In this document: positions 18,743-28,593 of the stretch, piece after piece
Numbering within the stretch: position 1 is the stretch's first letter
Layout: each line of letters begins with the position of its first letter
NCBI RefSeq assembly: GCF_003076275.1
Contig: NZ_CP029064.1
Location: 310,001-374,000 of the forward strand
Reading direction: 5' to 3'
DNA: 64,000 nucleotides
Source of the DNA: Microbulbifer sp. A4B17
GTDB lineage: Bacteria; Pseudomonadota; Gammaproteobacteria; Pseudomonadales; Cellvibrionaceae
The notes under the pieces: generated by a model
What the model was told of the DNA's origin: nothing
The model's database searches: none
What the model saw: the letters and a program-made list of their open reading frames with translations, nothing else
Program-made: the position numbers and the translations under genes

Positions 18743-19264
18743 ATGTCTGAAAGCATCCACAACAAACTCAAGCGTGTGCGCAAGCCTCGTGTACATATTA
18801 CTTACGATGTTGAAACTAACGGAGCCGAAGTCAAGAAGGAGCTTCCTTTTGTGGCTGGTGTTATGGGTGATTACTCTGGCGATAATGCAGAGAACCGCAA
18901 GGCACTGAAAGATCGTAAGTTCATCCAGATTGACCGCGATAACTTCAACGATGTAATGGGTAAAGTTAATCCGAAGCTGGATCTGCAGGTGGAAAACACT
19001 TTGTCAGGTGATGGCAGTAAGATGGCTGTTAATCTTGACTTCAACAACATGGACGATTTTTCGCCAGAACAAATTGTCGAGCAGGTTGAGCCCCTAAAAC
19101 AATTACTCGAAGCTCGCAGCAAGCTGCGTGACCTGCTGAGTAAAGCTGATCGTTCAGAAGAGCTTGAAAAAGTACTTGAGGATATCCTCAAAAGTACGGA
19201 AAACGTCAGCGCTATTTCAGAGCAGCTGGGTTTGAACGAGGATAAAGGAGAGGATTCAGAATGA
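18743..19264 (+). CDS. tssB: T6SS sheath small subunit TssB
   Basis: The 173-residue protein matches TssB/Vip[60 protein letters not shown] and a C-terminal helix. TssB pairs with TssC in the contractile sheath. The start codon has a strong AAGGAGA ribosome-binding site (18730-18736), consistent with high expression. Its stop overlaps the tssC start by 4 bases (ATGA), giving coupled translation of the two partners. Confidence 0.97.
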   Translation: MSESIHNKLKRVRKPRVHITYDVETNGAEVKKELPFVAGVMGDYSGDNAENRKALKDRKFIQIDRDNFNDVMGKVNPKLDLQVENTLSGDGSKMAVNLDFNNMDDFSPEQIVEQVEPLKQLLEARSKLRDLLSKADRSEELEKVLEDILKSTENVSAISEQLGLNEDKGEDSE

Positions 19265-20748
19265 GTACTGAAGTAGAAAACGTCGCGGGCAGTGAGGCAG
19301 AAGAACAGTCGGCGAGTCTTCTGGATCAGGCGATTGCCGCCACCAAACAAACTGAGCCCCAAGAGGCTCAAGACCTGCTTGCTAACCTAACCGAGCAGGT
19401 AATGAAAGGCACAGTTACCTGGGACCGCAATCTGACCCAGACAATTAAGACCGCTGTAAGTGCCATCGACAAAGCGATGTCCAAGCAGTTGTCTGCTATT
19501 TTGCACGATGAGAAATTCCAGAAGCTGGAAGGGTCATGGCGTGGTCTGAACCACCTGGTTATGAATTCAGAAACCGGTGCTACTATGAAAATCCGCATGC
19601 TCAACCTGAGCAAGCGTGAGCTGTTCCGCGATCTGGATAAAGCTGTTGAGTTCGACCAGAGCCAGACTTTCAAAAAGATCTACGAAGAGGAGTTTGGTAC
19701 CGCTGGTGGTGAACCATACGGCGTAATGATTGGTGATTTTGAATTCACCAGTCATCCTGAAGATATCGAGCTTCTGAGTAAGATGTCTAATGTTGCAGCT
19801 GCCGGCTTCTGTCCGTTTGTTGCCGCTGCTGGCTCCGGTATGTTTGGTTTTGATGACTATACCGAGCTTTCCAAGCCGAGAGATCTGGGTGGTATTTTCG
19901 AATCTGCCGAGTACATTAAGTGGCGCAGCTTCCGCGATAGTGAAGACTCTCGTTTTGTAACTTTGGTAATGCCGCGTACTCTGGCCCGCACCCCTTACGG
20001 CGCAAATACCAAGCCGATTGAAGCTTTTGACTTTGAAGAGTTTGAAGTGGATGAAGATGGCGTGTCCCGTCCAGCAGAGCATGACCAATACTGCTGGATG
20101 AATGCCTCTTATGTTATGGGTACCACCATGACTAAAGCATTCGCAGAGAACTCCTGGTGTACTGCTATCCGTGGTGCTGAGGGTGGCGGTAAGGTAGAGG
20201 GACTTCCATCTCACGTATTTAAGAGTGACGATGGTGATCTCGATCAGAAATGCCCAACCGAGATTGGTATTACCGATCGCCGTGAAGCTGAACTGAGTGC
20301 TCAAGGCTTCTTGCCTCTGTGTCACTATAAGAACACAGATTACTCTGTATTCTTCGGTGCTCAAAGTGCGCAAAAGCCAAAGGCGTACGATGATCCTGAT
20401 GCAACTGCTAACGCAGCTATCTCTGCTCGCCTGCCTTATTTGATGGCTACTTCTCGTATTGCACATTACCTCAAGGTAATGGCGCGTGATAAAGTTGGTT
20501 CCTTTATGGAAGCCGGTGACTGCGAGCGTTGGTTGAATAAATGGATCTCCCAGTACACTAACTCCAACCCAGAAGCGAGTCCTGAAATGAAAGCGAAGTA
20601 CCCGCTTTCTGAGGCTCGCGTGGAAGTAAAAGAAATTCCGGGTCAACCTGGATGCTACAGTGCAATTGCCTATCTGAGACCCTGGTTGCAGATGGAAGAA
20701 TTGACGACTTCCTTGCGTATGGTGGCCAATATCCCATCTGCGGGATAA
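19261..20748 (+). CDS. tssC: T6SS sheath large subunit TssC
   Basis: The 495-residue protein is a full-length TssC/Vip[74 protein letters not shown] and the C-terminal strand region ending in [11 protein letters not shown]. With TssB it forms the sheath around the Hcp tube, and ClpV disassembles it. Translation is coupled to tssB by the ATGA overlap. A hairpin follows directly after the stop and could set the amount of the downstream message. Confidence 0.97.
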   Translation: MSTEVENVAGSEAEEQSASLLDQAIAATKQTEPQEAQDLLANLTEQVMKGTVTWDRNLTQTIKTAVSAIDKAMSKQLSAILHDEKFQKLEGSWRGLNHLVMNSETGATMKIRMLNLSKRELFRDLDKAVEFDQSQTFKKIYEEEFGTAGGEPYGVMIGDFEFTSHPEDIELLSKMSNVAAAGFCPFVAAAGSGMFGFDDYTELSKPRDLGGIFESAEYIKWRSFRDSEDSRFVTLVMPRTLARTPYGANTKPIEAFDFEEFEVDEDGVSRPAEHDQYCWMNASYVMGTTMTKAFAENSWCTAIRGAEGGGKVEGLPSHVFKSDDGDLDQKCPTEIGITDRREAELSAQGFLPLCHYKNTDYSVFFGAQSAQKPKAYDDPDATANAAISARLPYLMATSRIAHYLKVMARDKVGSFMEAGDCERWLNKWISQYTNSNPEASPEMKAKYPLSEARVEVKEIPGQPGCYSAIAYLRPWLQMEELTTSLRMVANIPSAG

Positions 20749-20754
20749 GGTTCC

Positions 20755-20780
20755 GAGCTCACCCCTTTAGGGGTGGGCTC
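20755..20780 (+). terminator. hairpin after tssC (attenuator or mRNA-stabilising stem)
   Basis: An 11-bp stem with one G-T wobble and a TTTA loop begins six bases after the tssC stop. No strong T-run follows, so partial termination or 3'-end protection of the tssB-tssC message is more likely than full termination. tssC2 follows in the same direction. Confidence 0.6.
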
Positions 20781-20857
20781 CCTCTTCACAAGGCTTTATT
20801 CAAAGCCTGAGTTTTACAGTCATTTATTCAAATAATAATTCTTGTTGGAGTATACCG

Positions 20858-22372
20858 GTGCCCCGTGCAGCACATGACCAAATATCGGAAGATCAATCTG
20901 ATGTTCTACCGGAAAAATTGGCGAGAGGGCAGCAGAGTGAGTTACGTAAATTTCTGCAGGAACCGGATGATCTATTTGCATTTGAGTACTGGTTGACTGA
21001 GTTGTGTCCTTGTACGAATAGAGAGAATTATTCTGTTCGCCAGTATTTAAGTAGGATTATCGTTGAGCTGGACGAGATAATCTGTGACCAATTAAACCGT
21101 ATTATTCATCAGAAAAAATTTCAGAGACTTGAAGCGAGTTGGCGAGGTCTGTCGCTATTGGTGTTTGATACGCCCCATACTGAGAATATAAAAATTAAGC
21201 TTTTGGATGCCAGCTGGAAAGATCTTGCAAAAGATATAGAGCGGGCTCCGGATTTTGATCAGTCTGGTCTCTTTCACCTTGTATACAATGAAGAATTCGG
21301 TACCCCGGGAGGGGAACCTTTTGGCTTGTTGCTAGGGGATTACTACGTATCTCATCGCCCTCTGCCTGATCATCCTTATGATGATGTCTTTACTTTGCAG
21401 GGGATTGCACATACCGCAGCTGCGGCATTTGCACCTTTTGTCTGTGCTTCAGCACCACAGCTTTTTGGAGTTGACTACTTCTCCGACTTGGCAAAGCCTA
21501 TTAATTTTTCTGAGGTTTTCCGTCAAAAAGAATATATTCGATGGAACGGTCTTAGGGACCTGGAAGATAGTCGATTTATTGCTTTGACCCTCCCACAGAT
21601 TCTGATGAGAGATCCCTATAATCAGGAGTTTTCCTCTTATCGAGGACTGAGATTTCAGGAACAGGTACGGGCAACACATAATCAAAACTACTTATGGGGT
21701 AATGCCTGCTTTGCTTTGGGCGCTGTATTGCTCAGAGAGTTTAGCGAAGTCGGATGGTTTTCACATATTAGGGGAGTTGCACGTGACCATTTAGGTGGAG
21801 GGCTTGTGACTCAGCTGCCGATGATACCTTACAGACCAGACAGCACTCCAGGCATGATCAAAATGGCCACCTCTATTTTGATAACTGATTTTGCAGAGCG
21901 GGACCTAAGTGAATTGGGCTATGTGTGTTTGAGTCACTGCTATGACACTCCATACAGTGCTTTTAATAGTGTTCCGTCATTGCAAAGGCCGAAGCAATAT
22001 ACTTCAAAAGCCGCTTCAGCTAATGCTCGTATTAGCTCAATGTTGCAACAAATACTTTGCGCTTCTCGATTTGCTCATTATATCAAGGTAATGATTAGGG
22101 ATAAGGTGGGTGCCTATATGAATGCCGCAGACTGTGAGCGGCAATTGCAGCGTTGGCTGGATGAATATACGACAGGTAGAGACGACCTTTCTTGGGAAAT
22201 GCAAGCTCGTTATCCATTAAGGGAGTCACGTGTCCAAGTGGCAGATGAGCCGGGAAAAGCTGGAAGCTATCAAAGTATAATCCATCTGAAAAGTCATTAT
22301 ACCGTTGATCATCTTGTATCTGAGTTAAAGCTGACAACAGCATTGGCCACAATTGGCGTCGGAGCTAGTTAA
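20858..22372 (+). CDS. second TssC-family sheath large subunit
   Basis: The 504-residue protein is a diverged full-length TssC paralogue. It keeps FQRLEASWRGLSLLVFDT, EFGTPGGEPFGLLLGDYY, WNGLRDLEDSRFIALTLP, SRFAHYIKVMIRDKVGAY and the end region LRESRVQVADEPGKAGSYQ. Its first 60 residues differ from TssC. The GTG start has GGAG seven bases upstream. It lies between tssC and tssE, five bases before the latter. No second tssB accompanies it, so it either pairs with the same TssB or does something else, such as capping the sheath at the baseplate end; the latter is inference from its place beside the baseplate genes. Confidence 0.9.
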   Translation: MPRAAHDQISEDQSDVLPEKLARGQQSELRKFLQEPDDLFAFEYWLTELCPCTNRENYSVRQYLSRIIVELDEIICDQLNRIIHQKKFQRLEASWRGLSLLVFDTPHTENIKIKLLDASWKDLAKDIERAPDFDQSGLFHLVYNEEFGTPGGEPFGLLLGDYYVSHRPLPDHPYDDVFTLQGIAHTAAAAFAPFVCASAPQLFGVDYFSDLAKPINFSEVFRQKEYIRWNGLRDLEDSRFIALTLPQILMRDPYNQEFSSYRGLRFQEQVRATHNQNYLWGNACFALGAVLLREFSEVGWFSHIRGVARDHLGGGLVTQLPMIPYRPDSTPGMIKMATSILITDFAERDLSELGYVCLSHCYDTPYSAFNSVPSLQRPKQYTSKAASANARISSMLQQILCASRFAHYIKVMIRDKVGAYMNAADCERQLQRWLDEYTTGRDDLSWEMQARYPLRESRVQVADEPGKAGSYQSIIHLKSHYTVDHLVSELKLTTALATIGVGAS

Positions 22373-22377
22373 TTACT

Positions 22378-22851
22378 ATGGTGAGAGAAAAACGCTTATT
22401 GGCCCCGGTATTGGACCGCTTATTACAGTCATCCAGTAAGTTGGACGTTCACCAGTCCCATCAAGTGTTGAGACAGTTGCGTGAAGGAGTGCGTCGCGAT
22501 TTGGAATATCTATTTAATACTAGATATAAATGTATTTCTGCACCGTCAACACATGAGAGTTTACAGCAATCAAATATTAACTATGGGTTGCCGGATTTAT
22601 CGACAGTAAACTTGTCTTCAGCAGCAAGTCGAAAACAGTTTTGTCGAGATATTGAGAAAACGATATTAAATTTTGAACCAAGGATACGTTCGGTCAAAGT
22701 AACAACTCAAGACAAAGTGGATGTTGAGGATCCCAGTATACGCTTTCGTGTTGAGGCTGTATTACATGTAAATCCAGCATCGGAAATTATTGTATTTGAT
22801 TCGGCACTCAATCCAGTTACCCAGCTGGTGGATGTCTCTGAGATTATGTGA
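22378..22851 (+). CDS. tssE: T6SS baseplate protein TssE (gp25-like)
   Basis: The 157-residue protein matches TssE/gp25: an N-terminal LLAPVLDRLL, REGVRRDLEYLFNTR, YGLPDLSTVN, IEKTILNFEPRIRSVKV and RFRVEAVLHVNPASE. TssE is a baseplate wedge component that nucleates sheath assembly. It follows tssC2 after 5 bp, and its TGA overlaps the tssF ATG by one base, so it is translationally coupled. Length is typical. Confidence 0.94.
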   Translation: MVREKRLLAPVLDRLLQSSSKLDVHQSHQVLRQLREGVRRDLEYLFNTRYKCISAPSTHESLQQSNINYGLPDLSTVNLSSAASRKQFCRDIEKTILNFEPRIRSVKVTTQDKVDVEDPSIRFRVEAVLHVNPASEIIVFDSALNPVTQLVDVSEIM

Positions 22852-24680
22852 TGAGTGAAAAATTAATAGACCTCTACGAGCGAGAACTCGCATTTATTCA
22901 GCAAACATCTGCTGAATTCGCAAAAATGCATCCTGCTGCAGCATCCAGGCTTCAATTGGATGCAGACACAGTCGATGATCCTCTGGTCGGACGACTGTTG
23001 TCCGGCTTCGCTTATATGAATGCTCGAGTACAGCAAAAGCTGAGTGATGATTTTCCTGAGTTGACAGATGCAATGCTGGAGACTCTATATCCTCATTATC
23101 TTCGTCCTATTCCGTCCTGCGCAATTGTCCAGTTTGAACCTGAGAAGGACCTCGATGCCATAACCCAGGTAGAAACAAAAACATTATTGGAAAGTGATAG
23201 TTTTCATGGCCAAACCTGTCGCTTTACAACCTGTTATCCGGCTGAAATTTGCCCATTCCAGGCCGTAAGTGCCACGCTAATGCCAAGGCCTTTTATAGCG
23301 CCTGGTTGTAATGATATCCAGGGAGCTAATGCGGTTTTAAAGCTATCTTTGAAAACTTTTAGTCCAAGCATAAAGTTTTCTGAATTGAATCCGGAGAGTC
23401 TCCGTTTCTTTTTACGTGGCCAACCATCCCATATCTATAGTTTGTATGATTTACTTCTTAGTAAATGCGTGCGACTGGTTGTTGCTAATGGAGAGAGTGA
23501 CCCAAAGCCAACTTTCCTTTCTCCAGATGAAATAAGCCAAGTGGGTCTTAGCCCAGATGAGGGTTTGTTACCGTACCCTGATACCGCATTTGTAGGATAT
23601 AGACTCCTAACTGAGTATTTCGCGTTTCCAGAAAAATTCCTATTCTTGGATATATTGAACATTGGTGAGGCGCTAAACGAGAATTTTGAAGATACGTTAA
23701 ATCTTTATTTCTATCTTTCTGAAACTCATGAGGAGTTGGAGAAGCAACTTAGCCCAAGTATGTTTGCTTTAGGTTGTGCACCGGCTGTTAATTTGTTCAA
23801 GCAAAGTGCAGACCCAATTCCACTTAATCACTCCCAGTATAGTTATCATGTGGTTCCCGACGCTCGTCGAAGTGATGGTTTGGAAATTTATTCAGTTGAT
23901 GAAGTTGCGGCTACAAATGGTGATGGAGAGACAAACAAATACCGCCCTTTTTACGGTATCCAGCACAGTCAGCATCATGCTGATCAGTCTGCTTTTTGGT
24001 TTAGTCGCCGCAGAGATGTTATTGAAGGGGAGCACCGGAATGAACAAGCATCAGAAATTGATATTAATTTAGTCGATCTTGATTTTAACCCGCATAGAAT
24101 TAGTGACCAAACGCTAGATATTAAGCTAACTTGCTGTAATCGAAATTTAGCCAAGAAGCTACCCAGTGGTAATGCCCAACCATATTTAGAAGTAGTTGAT
24201 GGAGATTTACCGGTAAGTAGAATCAGCTGTGTGGTTTCTCCAACAGCGACGGTGAGACCGCCTAGGCGAGAGCGAGGATATTGGCGGTTAATTTCTCACC
24301 TCAACCTGAATCACCTTTCTCTATCTGGTCCTGGGGGCTGTAATGCCCTTAAAGAAATTTTTAGGCTTTATGATTTTCGTGATTCAGCCAGTACACGCAA
24401 TCTCATTGAGTCATTATTAAAGCTTAATACGAAACCAGTTACTGCTCCGATTCAGATTGATCAAAGTGTAGTTTTATGCCGTGGCACAGAAGTTGAGATC
24501 GAGCTTGATTCCATGATGTTGACCGGAACAAGCCCGTTGTTATTTGCCAGCGTAATAGAACGCTTCCTTGGTTTATATTGTTCGATTAATTCATTTACAA
24601 AATTAATTGCCACTATGAGTGGTCGAGATGGGGAGTTGAAGCGATGGCCACCTCGCGCCGGCGAAAAAGCTTTACTGTAA
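22851..24680 (+). CDS. tssF: T6SS baseplate protein TssF
   Basis: The protein of about 609 residues matches TssF/VasA: LIDLYERELAFIQQTSAEFAKMHP, DPLVGRLLSGFAYMNARVQQKL, LTDAMLETLYPHYLRPIPS and a C-terminal FASVIERFLGLYCSINSFT. TssF and TssG form the wedge of the baseplate and bind TssK. I use the ATG at 22851; the GTG one codon earlier overlaps the tssE stop. Its 3' end overlaps tssG by 37 bp in another frame, a common arrangement that links the two proteins' output. Confidence 0.95.
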   Translation: MSEKLIDLYERELAFIQQTSAEFAKMHPAAASRLQLDADTVDDPLVGRLLSGFAYMNARVQQKLSDDFPELTDAMLETLYPHYLRPIPSCAIVQFEPEKDLDAITQVETKTLLESDSFHGQTCRFTTCYPAEICPFQAVSATLMPRPFIAPGCNDIQGANAVLKLSLKTFSPSIKFSELNPESLRFFLRGQPSHIYSLYDLLLSKCVRLVVANGESDPKPTFLSPDEISQVGLSPDEGLLPYPDTAFVGYRLLTEYFAFPEKFLFLDILNIGEALNENFEDTLNLYFYLSETHEELEKQLSPSMFALGCAPAVNLFKQSADPIPLNHSQYSYHVVPDARRSDGLEIYSVDEVAATNGDGETNKYRPFYGIQHSQHHADQSAFWFSRRRDVIEGEHRNEQASEIDINLVDLDFNPHRISDQTLDIKLTCCNRNLAKKLPSGNAQPYLEVVDGDLPVSRISCVVSPTATVRPPRRERGYWRLISHLNLNHLSLSGPGGCNALKEIFRLYDFRDSASTRNLIESLLKLNTKPVTAPIQIDQSVVLCRGTEVEIELDSMMLTGTSPLLFASVIERFLGLYCSINSFTKLIATMSGRDGELKRWPPRAGEKALL

Positions 24681-25774
24681 TTGAGCGTTTACGCCGAGAA
24701 CCTTATAACTTCGATTTTTTTCAAGCGGTAAGGTTGGTCGAGCGTTCGGTACATTTGGCAGGTACCGACTTTAGTAAAGAGCCTATAGCCAGTGCGGCTC
24801 CTCCGGCTAAAGAGTTGATACGGTTTAGTGCCCAGTCCGGGTTGTCTTTTGTAAGCTCGGATGTTTTACGTCTAGAAAAAAAGACTGTTGAACACGAAGA
24901 TCCTGGTGAAAGCGAAACGCATCAATGGCATATGGAGGTGGGGTTTACTGGGTTAATTGGTAGTCAGGGTGTAATGCCTTATTACCTGACAGAGCTGGTA
25001 CAAAGAGAGCTTCGAGAAAACAATACTGCATTGCGTGATTTTCTGGATATGTTTAATCACCGCAGTATTTCACTTTTTTATCAAGCTTGGCATAAATACC
25101 AGTTGCCGGCGAATTATGAACGGCAGCGCTTACAAAATTCCCGAGAGCCAGACAAATTTACCCAAGCTCTTGCATCGCTGGCAGGCCTTGGTACTACTGA
25201 GATGCGCTATCGCATGCCCATACCAGACGAAGCTCTTGTGGGAATGGGGGGGCACCTTTCCAGCGGGCGCTGTTCTGCCACCGCTTTATCTAGCATGATC
25301 AAGCATTATTTTGATTTAACGGTAAGTATCGAGCAGTTTCAGGGGCAGTGGGATGAGTTGCCCGATGACATTTTGTGCCGATTACCCAGTATCCAGGCGC
25401 CCAAAGGTATCAATAACTGTCTAGGAGTAAATACAATTCTGGGTACTCATTGTTTTCAAGCTCAGAATAAATTTCAGGTAATTATTGATTCGATGCCTTA
25501 TGAGCAATTCATGACTATTGCGCCCGGTACAAAAAAGTTAGAGGCACTCAAGGAATTTATACGCTTTAGCGCCGGCGTTGAGTTGGATTTTGAGTTGTCG
25601 GTGACACTTTCAACGAGTCAAGTAGCACCGATTCAGTTAAATAGAAAAGCTGAGAATGAACCTTTACTTGGATGGAATACTCACATGGCCAGTGAACAGG
25701 ATGGTGAAAAACTGGTTCAGATAACTTTGAGTGCAGACAATATTTCACCTGATGAAGCTTTACCTGCTGCATAA
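24644..25774 (+). CDS. tssG: T6SS baseplate protein TssG
   Basis: The 376-residue protein matches TssG/VasB: VIERLRREPYNFDFFQAVRLVER, IRFSAQSGLSFVSSDV, GLIGSQGVMPYYLTELV, LRDFLDMFNHRSISLFYQAWHKY and later LGTHCFQAQNKFQV. It is the partner of TssF in the baseplate wedge. The start lies inside the end of tssF (37-bp overlap), and tssH follows after 41 bp. Confidence 0.95.
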   Translation: MATSRRRKSFTVIERLRREPYNFDFFQAVRLVERSVHLAGTDFSKEPIASAAPPAKELIRFSAQSGLSFVSSDVLRLEKKTVEHEDPGESETHQWHMEVGFTGLIGSQGVMPYYLTELVQRELRENNTALRDFLDMFNHRSISLFYQAWHKYQLPANYERQRLQNSREPDKFTQALASLAGLGTTEMRYRMPIPDEALVGMGGHLSSGRCSATALSSMIKHYFDLTVSIEQFQGQWDELPDDILCRLPSIQAPKGINNCLGVNTILGTHCFQAQNKFQVIIDSMPYEQFMTIAPGTKKLEALKEFIRFSAGVELDFELSVTLSTSQVAPIQLNRKAENEPLLGWNTHMASEQDGEKLVQITLSADNISPDEALPAA

Positions 25775-25815
25775 GTAAAATTAACAACATCATTATTTAG
25801 GAAAGGATATTCAAC

Positions 25816-28479
25816 GTGATCAATATCGATTTGAAGCGATTGGTTGATACCATGACCCCCCATATGCGTGACTCACTTGAGGGTGCCGCTGGACTTTGCC
25901 TGTCGCAAAACCAGTATAACGTTGAGTTAGAGCATTGGTTGCTGAAACTTTTGGATCAGTCAGATACAGACCTGTATCACCTGTTGGAAAAACACGACTG
26001 TAATCCTGCAAATTTTGCTAAGCAATTGGCTACTGCAATTGCCGGATTTCGGGCTGGCAGCAGTCGTCCTCCCGCGCTGTCTCCTACCATTGTAGAAGCA
26101 GCAAAGAATGCCTGGATGCTCGCTTCTATTGACTATGGACATAGAGCAATCAGCTCTGGTCATTTTTTGGCTGCACTATTACTGGAAGAGACCTCCCGTC
26201 GCCAGATCTTAGAGTCCTGTCCCGAACTGAAGGAGATAGCTCCTGAGTCTATTCGTGAAACAGCTCGCGCGATGTTTGGACAAAGTGGTGAATCCAGCCA
26301 TATTGGCGCTACTTCGGATATGGATGATGGGGCCGCTGCAGTTGCTGCTGCAGCTACAAAGGCACCGGCGTTAGATAAATACACGATCAATTTAACTGAG
26401 AGAGCAAAAAAAGGTGAGATTGATCCTGTACTTGGGCGTGATGAGGAAATTCGCCAATGTATCGATATACTTACCCGACGTCGCCAAAACAATCCAATTC
26501 TCACTGGTGAAGCAGGTGTTGGTAAGACCGCAGTTGTTGAAGGTTTTGCTCTCCGCATTGCTAGCGGCGATGTACCTGAGCCTCTTCGGGGCGTTGCAGT
26601 ACGCACACTGGACCTGGGGTTACTTCAAGCTGGTGCAAGCGTCAAAGGCGAATTTGAAAATCGTCTGAAGTCAGTAATTTCAGAGGTACGAGCTTCCGCT
26701 ACGCCAATAATTTTATTTATTGATGAAGCACACACGATGATTGGTGCTGGTGGTAAGGAAGGCCAAGGTGATGCAGCCAATTTACTGAAACCAGCCCTGG
26801 CTCGTGGAGAACTCCGCACTTTAGCTGCGACGACCTGGGCGGAATATAAAAAATATTTTGAGCGCGATCCCGCTTTAACACGCCGATTCCAGGTAGTAAA
26901 AGTTGAAGAACCAGATGAGAGTAATGCCATTGATATGATGCGTGGTATTGCAACCTCTCTGGAGGAACACCACAAAGTTCGAATTCTCGATGAAGCTATC
27001 ATCGCTTCGGTGAAGTTATCCCATCGCTATATTCCAGGGCGCCAACTGCCTGATAAGTCTGTTAGCCTCCTGGATACAGCTTGTGCCCGTGTCGCCCTCA
27101 GTCAGTCTGCTACACCAGGGGCGATTGAAGATGCTCGTATTAATATTGACCGTACAAATACTACCCTGGCAAAGCTCGAGCGTGAAAACGCAGCAATGGG
27201 TGAGCATGAGGAGCAACTAGCTGAGCTTAAAACGTTTAAAGCTTCTGAAGAGCAGCGATTGGAAGTTCTCGAGCAGCAGCTCCTTAAAGAAAATGAACTA
27301 ATTGGACAGATTCAGCAGCTTCGTGATCAGATTGATATTGAATTCATGAAAGCCCAAGGCAGTGAAGAAACTCCTGATGAGGCCCTATTGGCTGATTATC
27401 AGCAACAGCTCAAGACATTAACTGCTGATTTGGAAGTAATCCAAGGAGATACACCGTTGATGCAGCCTGCGGTTGATGAACAGGCTATCGCTGCAGTAGT
27501 TGCCAACTGGACCGGAATTCCAGTAGGTAAGATGGTTAGCGATGAAATTATCGCGGTAAAAACTTTAGCGGAGCGCCTTAACAAACGTGTTATTGGCCAA
27601 CCCCATGCAATAGAGGCGGTGGCTCAGGCTATTCGCACCTCTCGTGCCGGATTGACTGACCCGCGTAAGCCGGTGGGTGTGTTTATGTTCTGTGGTACCA
27701 GTGGTGTGGGTAAAACAGAGACAGCTCTCGCTTTAGCGGATGAGCTGTTCGGTGGCGAGCAAAATATCACCACAATCAATATGGCTGAATTCAAGGAAGA
27801 GCATAAAGTATCTATGCTGTTGGGCTCTCCTCCCGGCTATGTAGGCTACGGAGAGGGTGGTGTACTTACTGAAGCTGCACGCCGTAAGCCCTATTCTGTA
27901 ATCTTGCTGGATGAGATGGAAAAAGCTCACCCGGGTGTACAGGATGTTTTCTATAACCTGTTTGATAAAGGGACTATTAAAGACGGTGAAGGGCGGGATA
28001 TTGACTTCAAGAACACCGTAATTATTATGACCTCCAATGCAGGAGAGGATGCAATTAGGGCTATCTTTAATCAGGTTGAAGAAAAGCCCGAGCCAGATGT
28101 CTTAATGGATAATATCCGTCCGCAGCTGCTGCAAAAATTCAAGCCCGCGTTCCTTGGTCGAGCCAATGTAATTGCTTACTACCCTCTCGATGATGAAAAT
28201 CTGGTAGAAATTTGCAGAATTAACATGCGTAAAATTGAGAAGCGTGTTCATGAGCATTACGGAGCTGCCTTTAGCTATGATGAAGACGTTCTGATTAACA
28301 TTGTTGCTCGTTGCCATGAGGCAGATACCGGTGCTCGGAACATCGAAGTTATCCTGAATAAAACGCTGTTGCCAGAATTGGCCAGTGAGTGTCTGGATAA
28401 AATGGCACGTGGTGAGGAAGTTAAGACAATTAAAGTATCTGCTACAGAGGAAGGGGACTTCGCATACAGCGTATCTTAG
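25816..28479 (+). CDS. tssH: T6SS sheath-recycling ATPase ClpV/TssH
   Basis: The 887-residue AAA+ protein has an N-terminal Clp-N domain (MTPHMRDSLEGAAGLCLSQ), a first ATPase module with Walker A GEAGVGKT and LFIDEAHTMIGAGG, a middle coiled-coil region with several Gln/Glu/Leu helices (about 430-530), and a second ATPase module with GTSGVGKTETA and VILLDEMEKAHPGV. ClpV extracts TssC from contracted sheaths so they can be reused. The GTG start is preceded by GAAAGGA. It is the last gene of the plus-strand operon and is followed by a hairpin at 28491-28518. Confidence 0.97.
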   Translation: MINIDLKRLVDTMTPHMRDSLEGAAGLCLSQNQYNVELEHWLLKLLDQSDTDLYHLLEKHDCNPANFAKQLATAIAGFRAGSSRPPALSPTIVEAAKNAWMLASIDYGHRAISSGHFLAALLLEETSRRQILESCPELKEIAPESIRETARAMFGQSGESSHIGATSDMDDGAAAVAAAATKAPALDKYTINLTERAKKGEIDPVLGRDEEIRQCIDILTRRRQNNPILTGEAGVGKTAVVEGFALRIASGDVPEPLRGVAVRTLDLGLLQAGASVKGEFENRLKSVISEVRASATPIILFIDEAHTMIGAGGKEGQGDAANLLKPALARGELRTLAATTWAEYKKYFERDPALTRRFQVVKVEEPDESNAIDMMRGIATSLEEHHKVRILDEAIIASVKLSHRYIPGRQLPDKSVSLLDTACARVALSQSATPGAIEDARINIDRTNTTLAKLERENAAMGEHEEQLAELKTFKASEEQRLEVLEQQLLKENELIGQIQQLRDQIDIEFMKAQGSEETPDEALLADYQQQLKTLTADLEVIQGDTPLMQPAVDEQAIAAVVANWTGIPVGKMVSDEIIAVKTLAERLNKRVIGQPHAIEAVAQAIRTSRAGLTDPRKPVGVFMFCGTSGVGKTETALALADELFGGEQNITTINMAEFKEEHKVSMLLGSPPGYVGYGEGGVLTEAARRKPYSVILLDEMEKAHPGVQDVFYNLFDKGTIKDGEGRDIDFKNTVIIMTSNAGEDAIRAIFNQVEEKPEPDVLMDNIRPQLLQKFKPAFLGRANVIAYYPLDDENLVEICRINMRKIEKRVHEHYGAAFSYDEDVLINIVARCHEADTGARNIEVILNKTLLPELASECLDKMARGEEVKTIKVSATEEGDFAYSVS

Positions 28480-28490
28480 ATTTTTGAGTT

Positions 28491-28518
28491 GGCTCGGTGG
28501 GATAAAATCCACCGAGCC
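28491..28518 (+). terminator. hairpin between tssH and the convergent lipase gene
   Basis: A perfect 10-bp stem (GGCTCGGTGG and its complement) with an 8-base loop lies 11 bp after the tssH stop; ATTTTTG follows ten bases later. It probably ends the T6SS operon. As a stem it may also serve the convergent gene that ends at 28594. Confidence 0.7.
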
Positions 28519-28593
28519 CTTGCTGATTTTTGAATTCTGAATTTCCTTTTTTTACTTAGTTATTCTACAAGTCATATCTAGAATAATTTAGTA

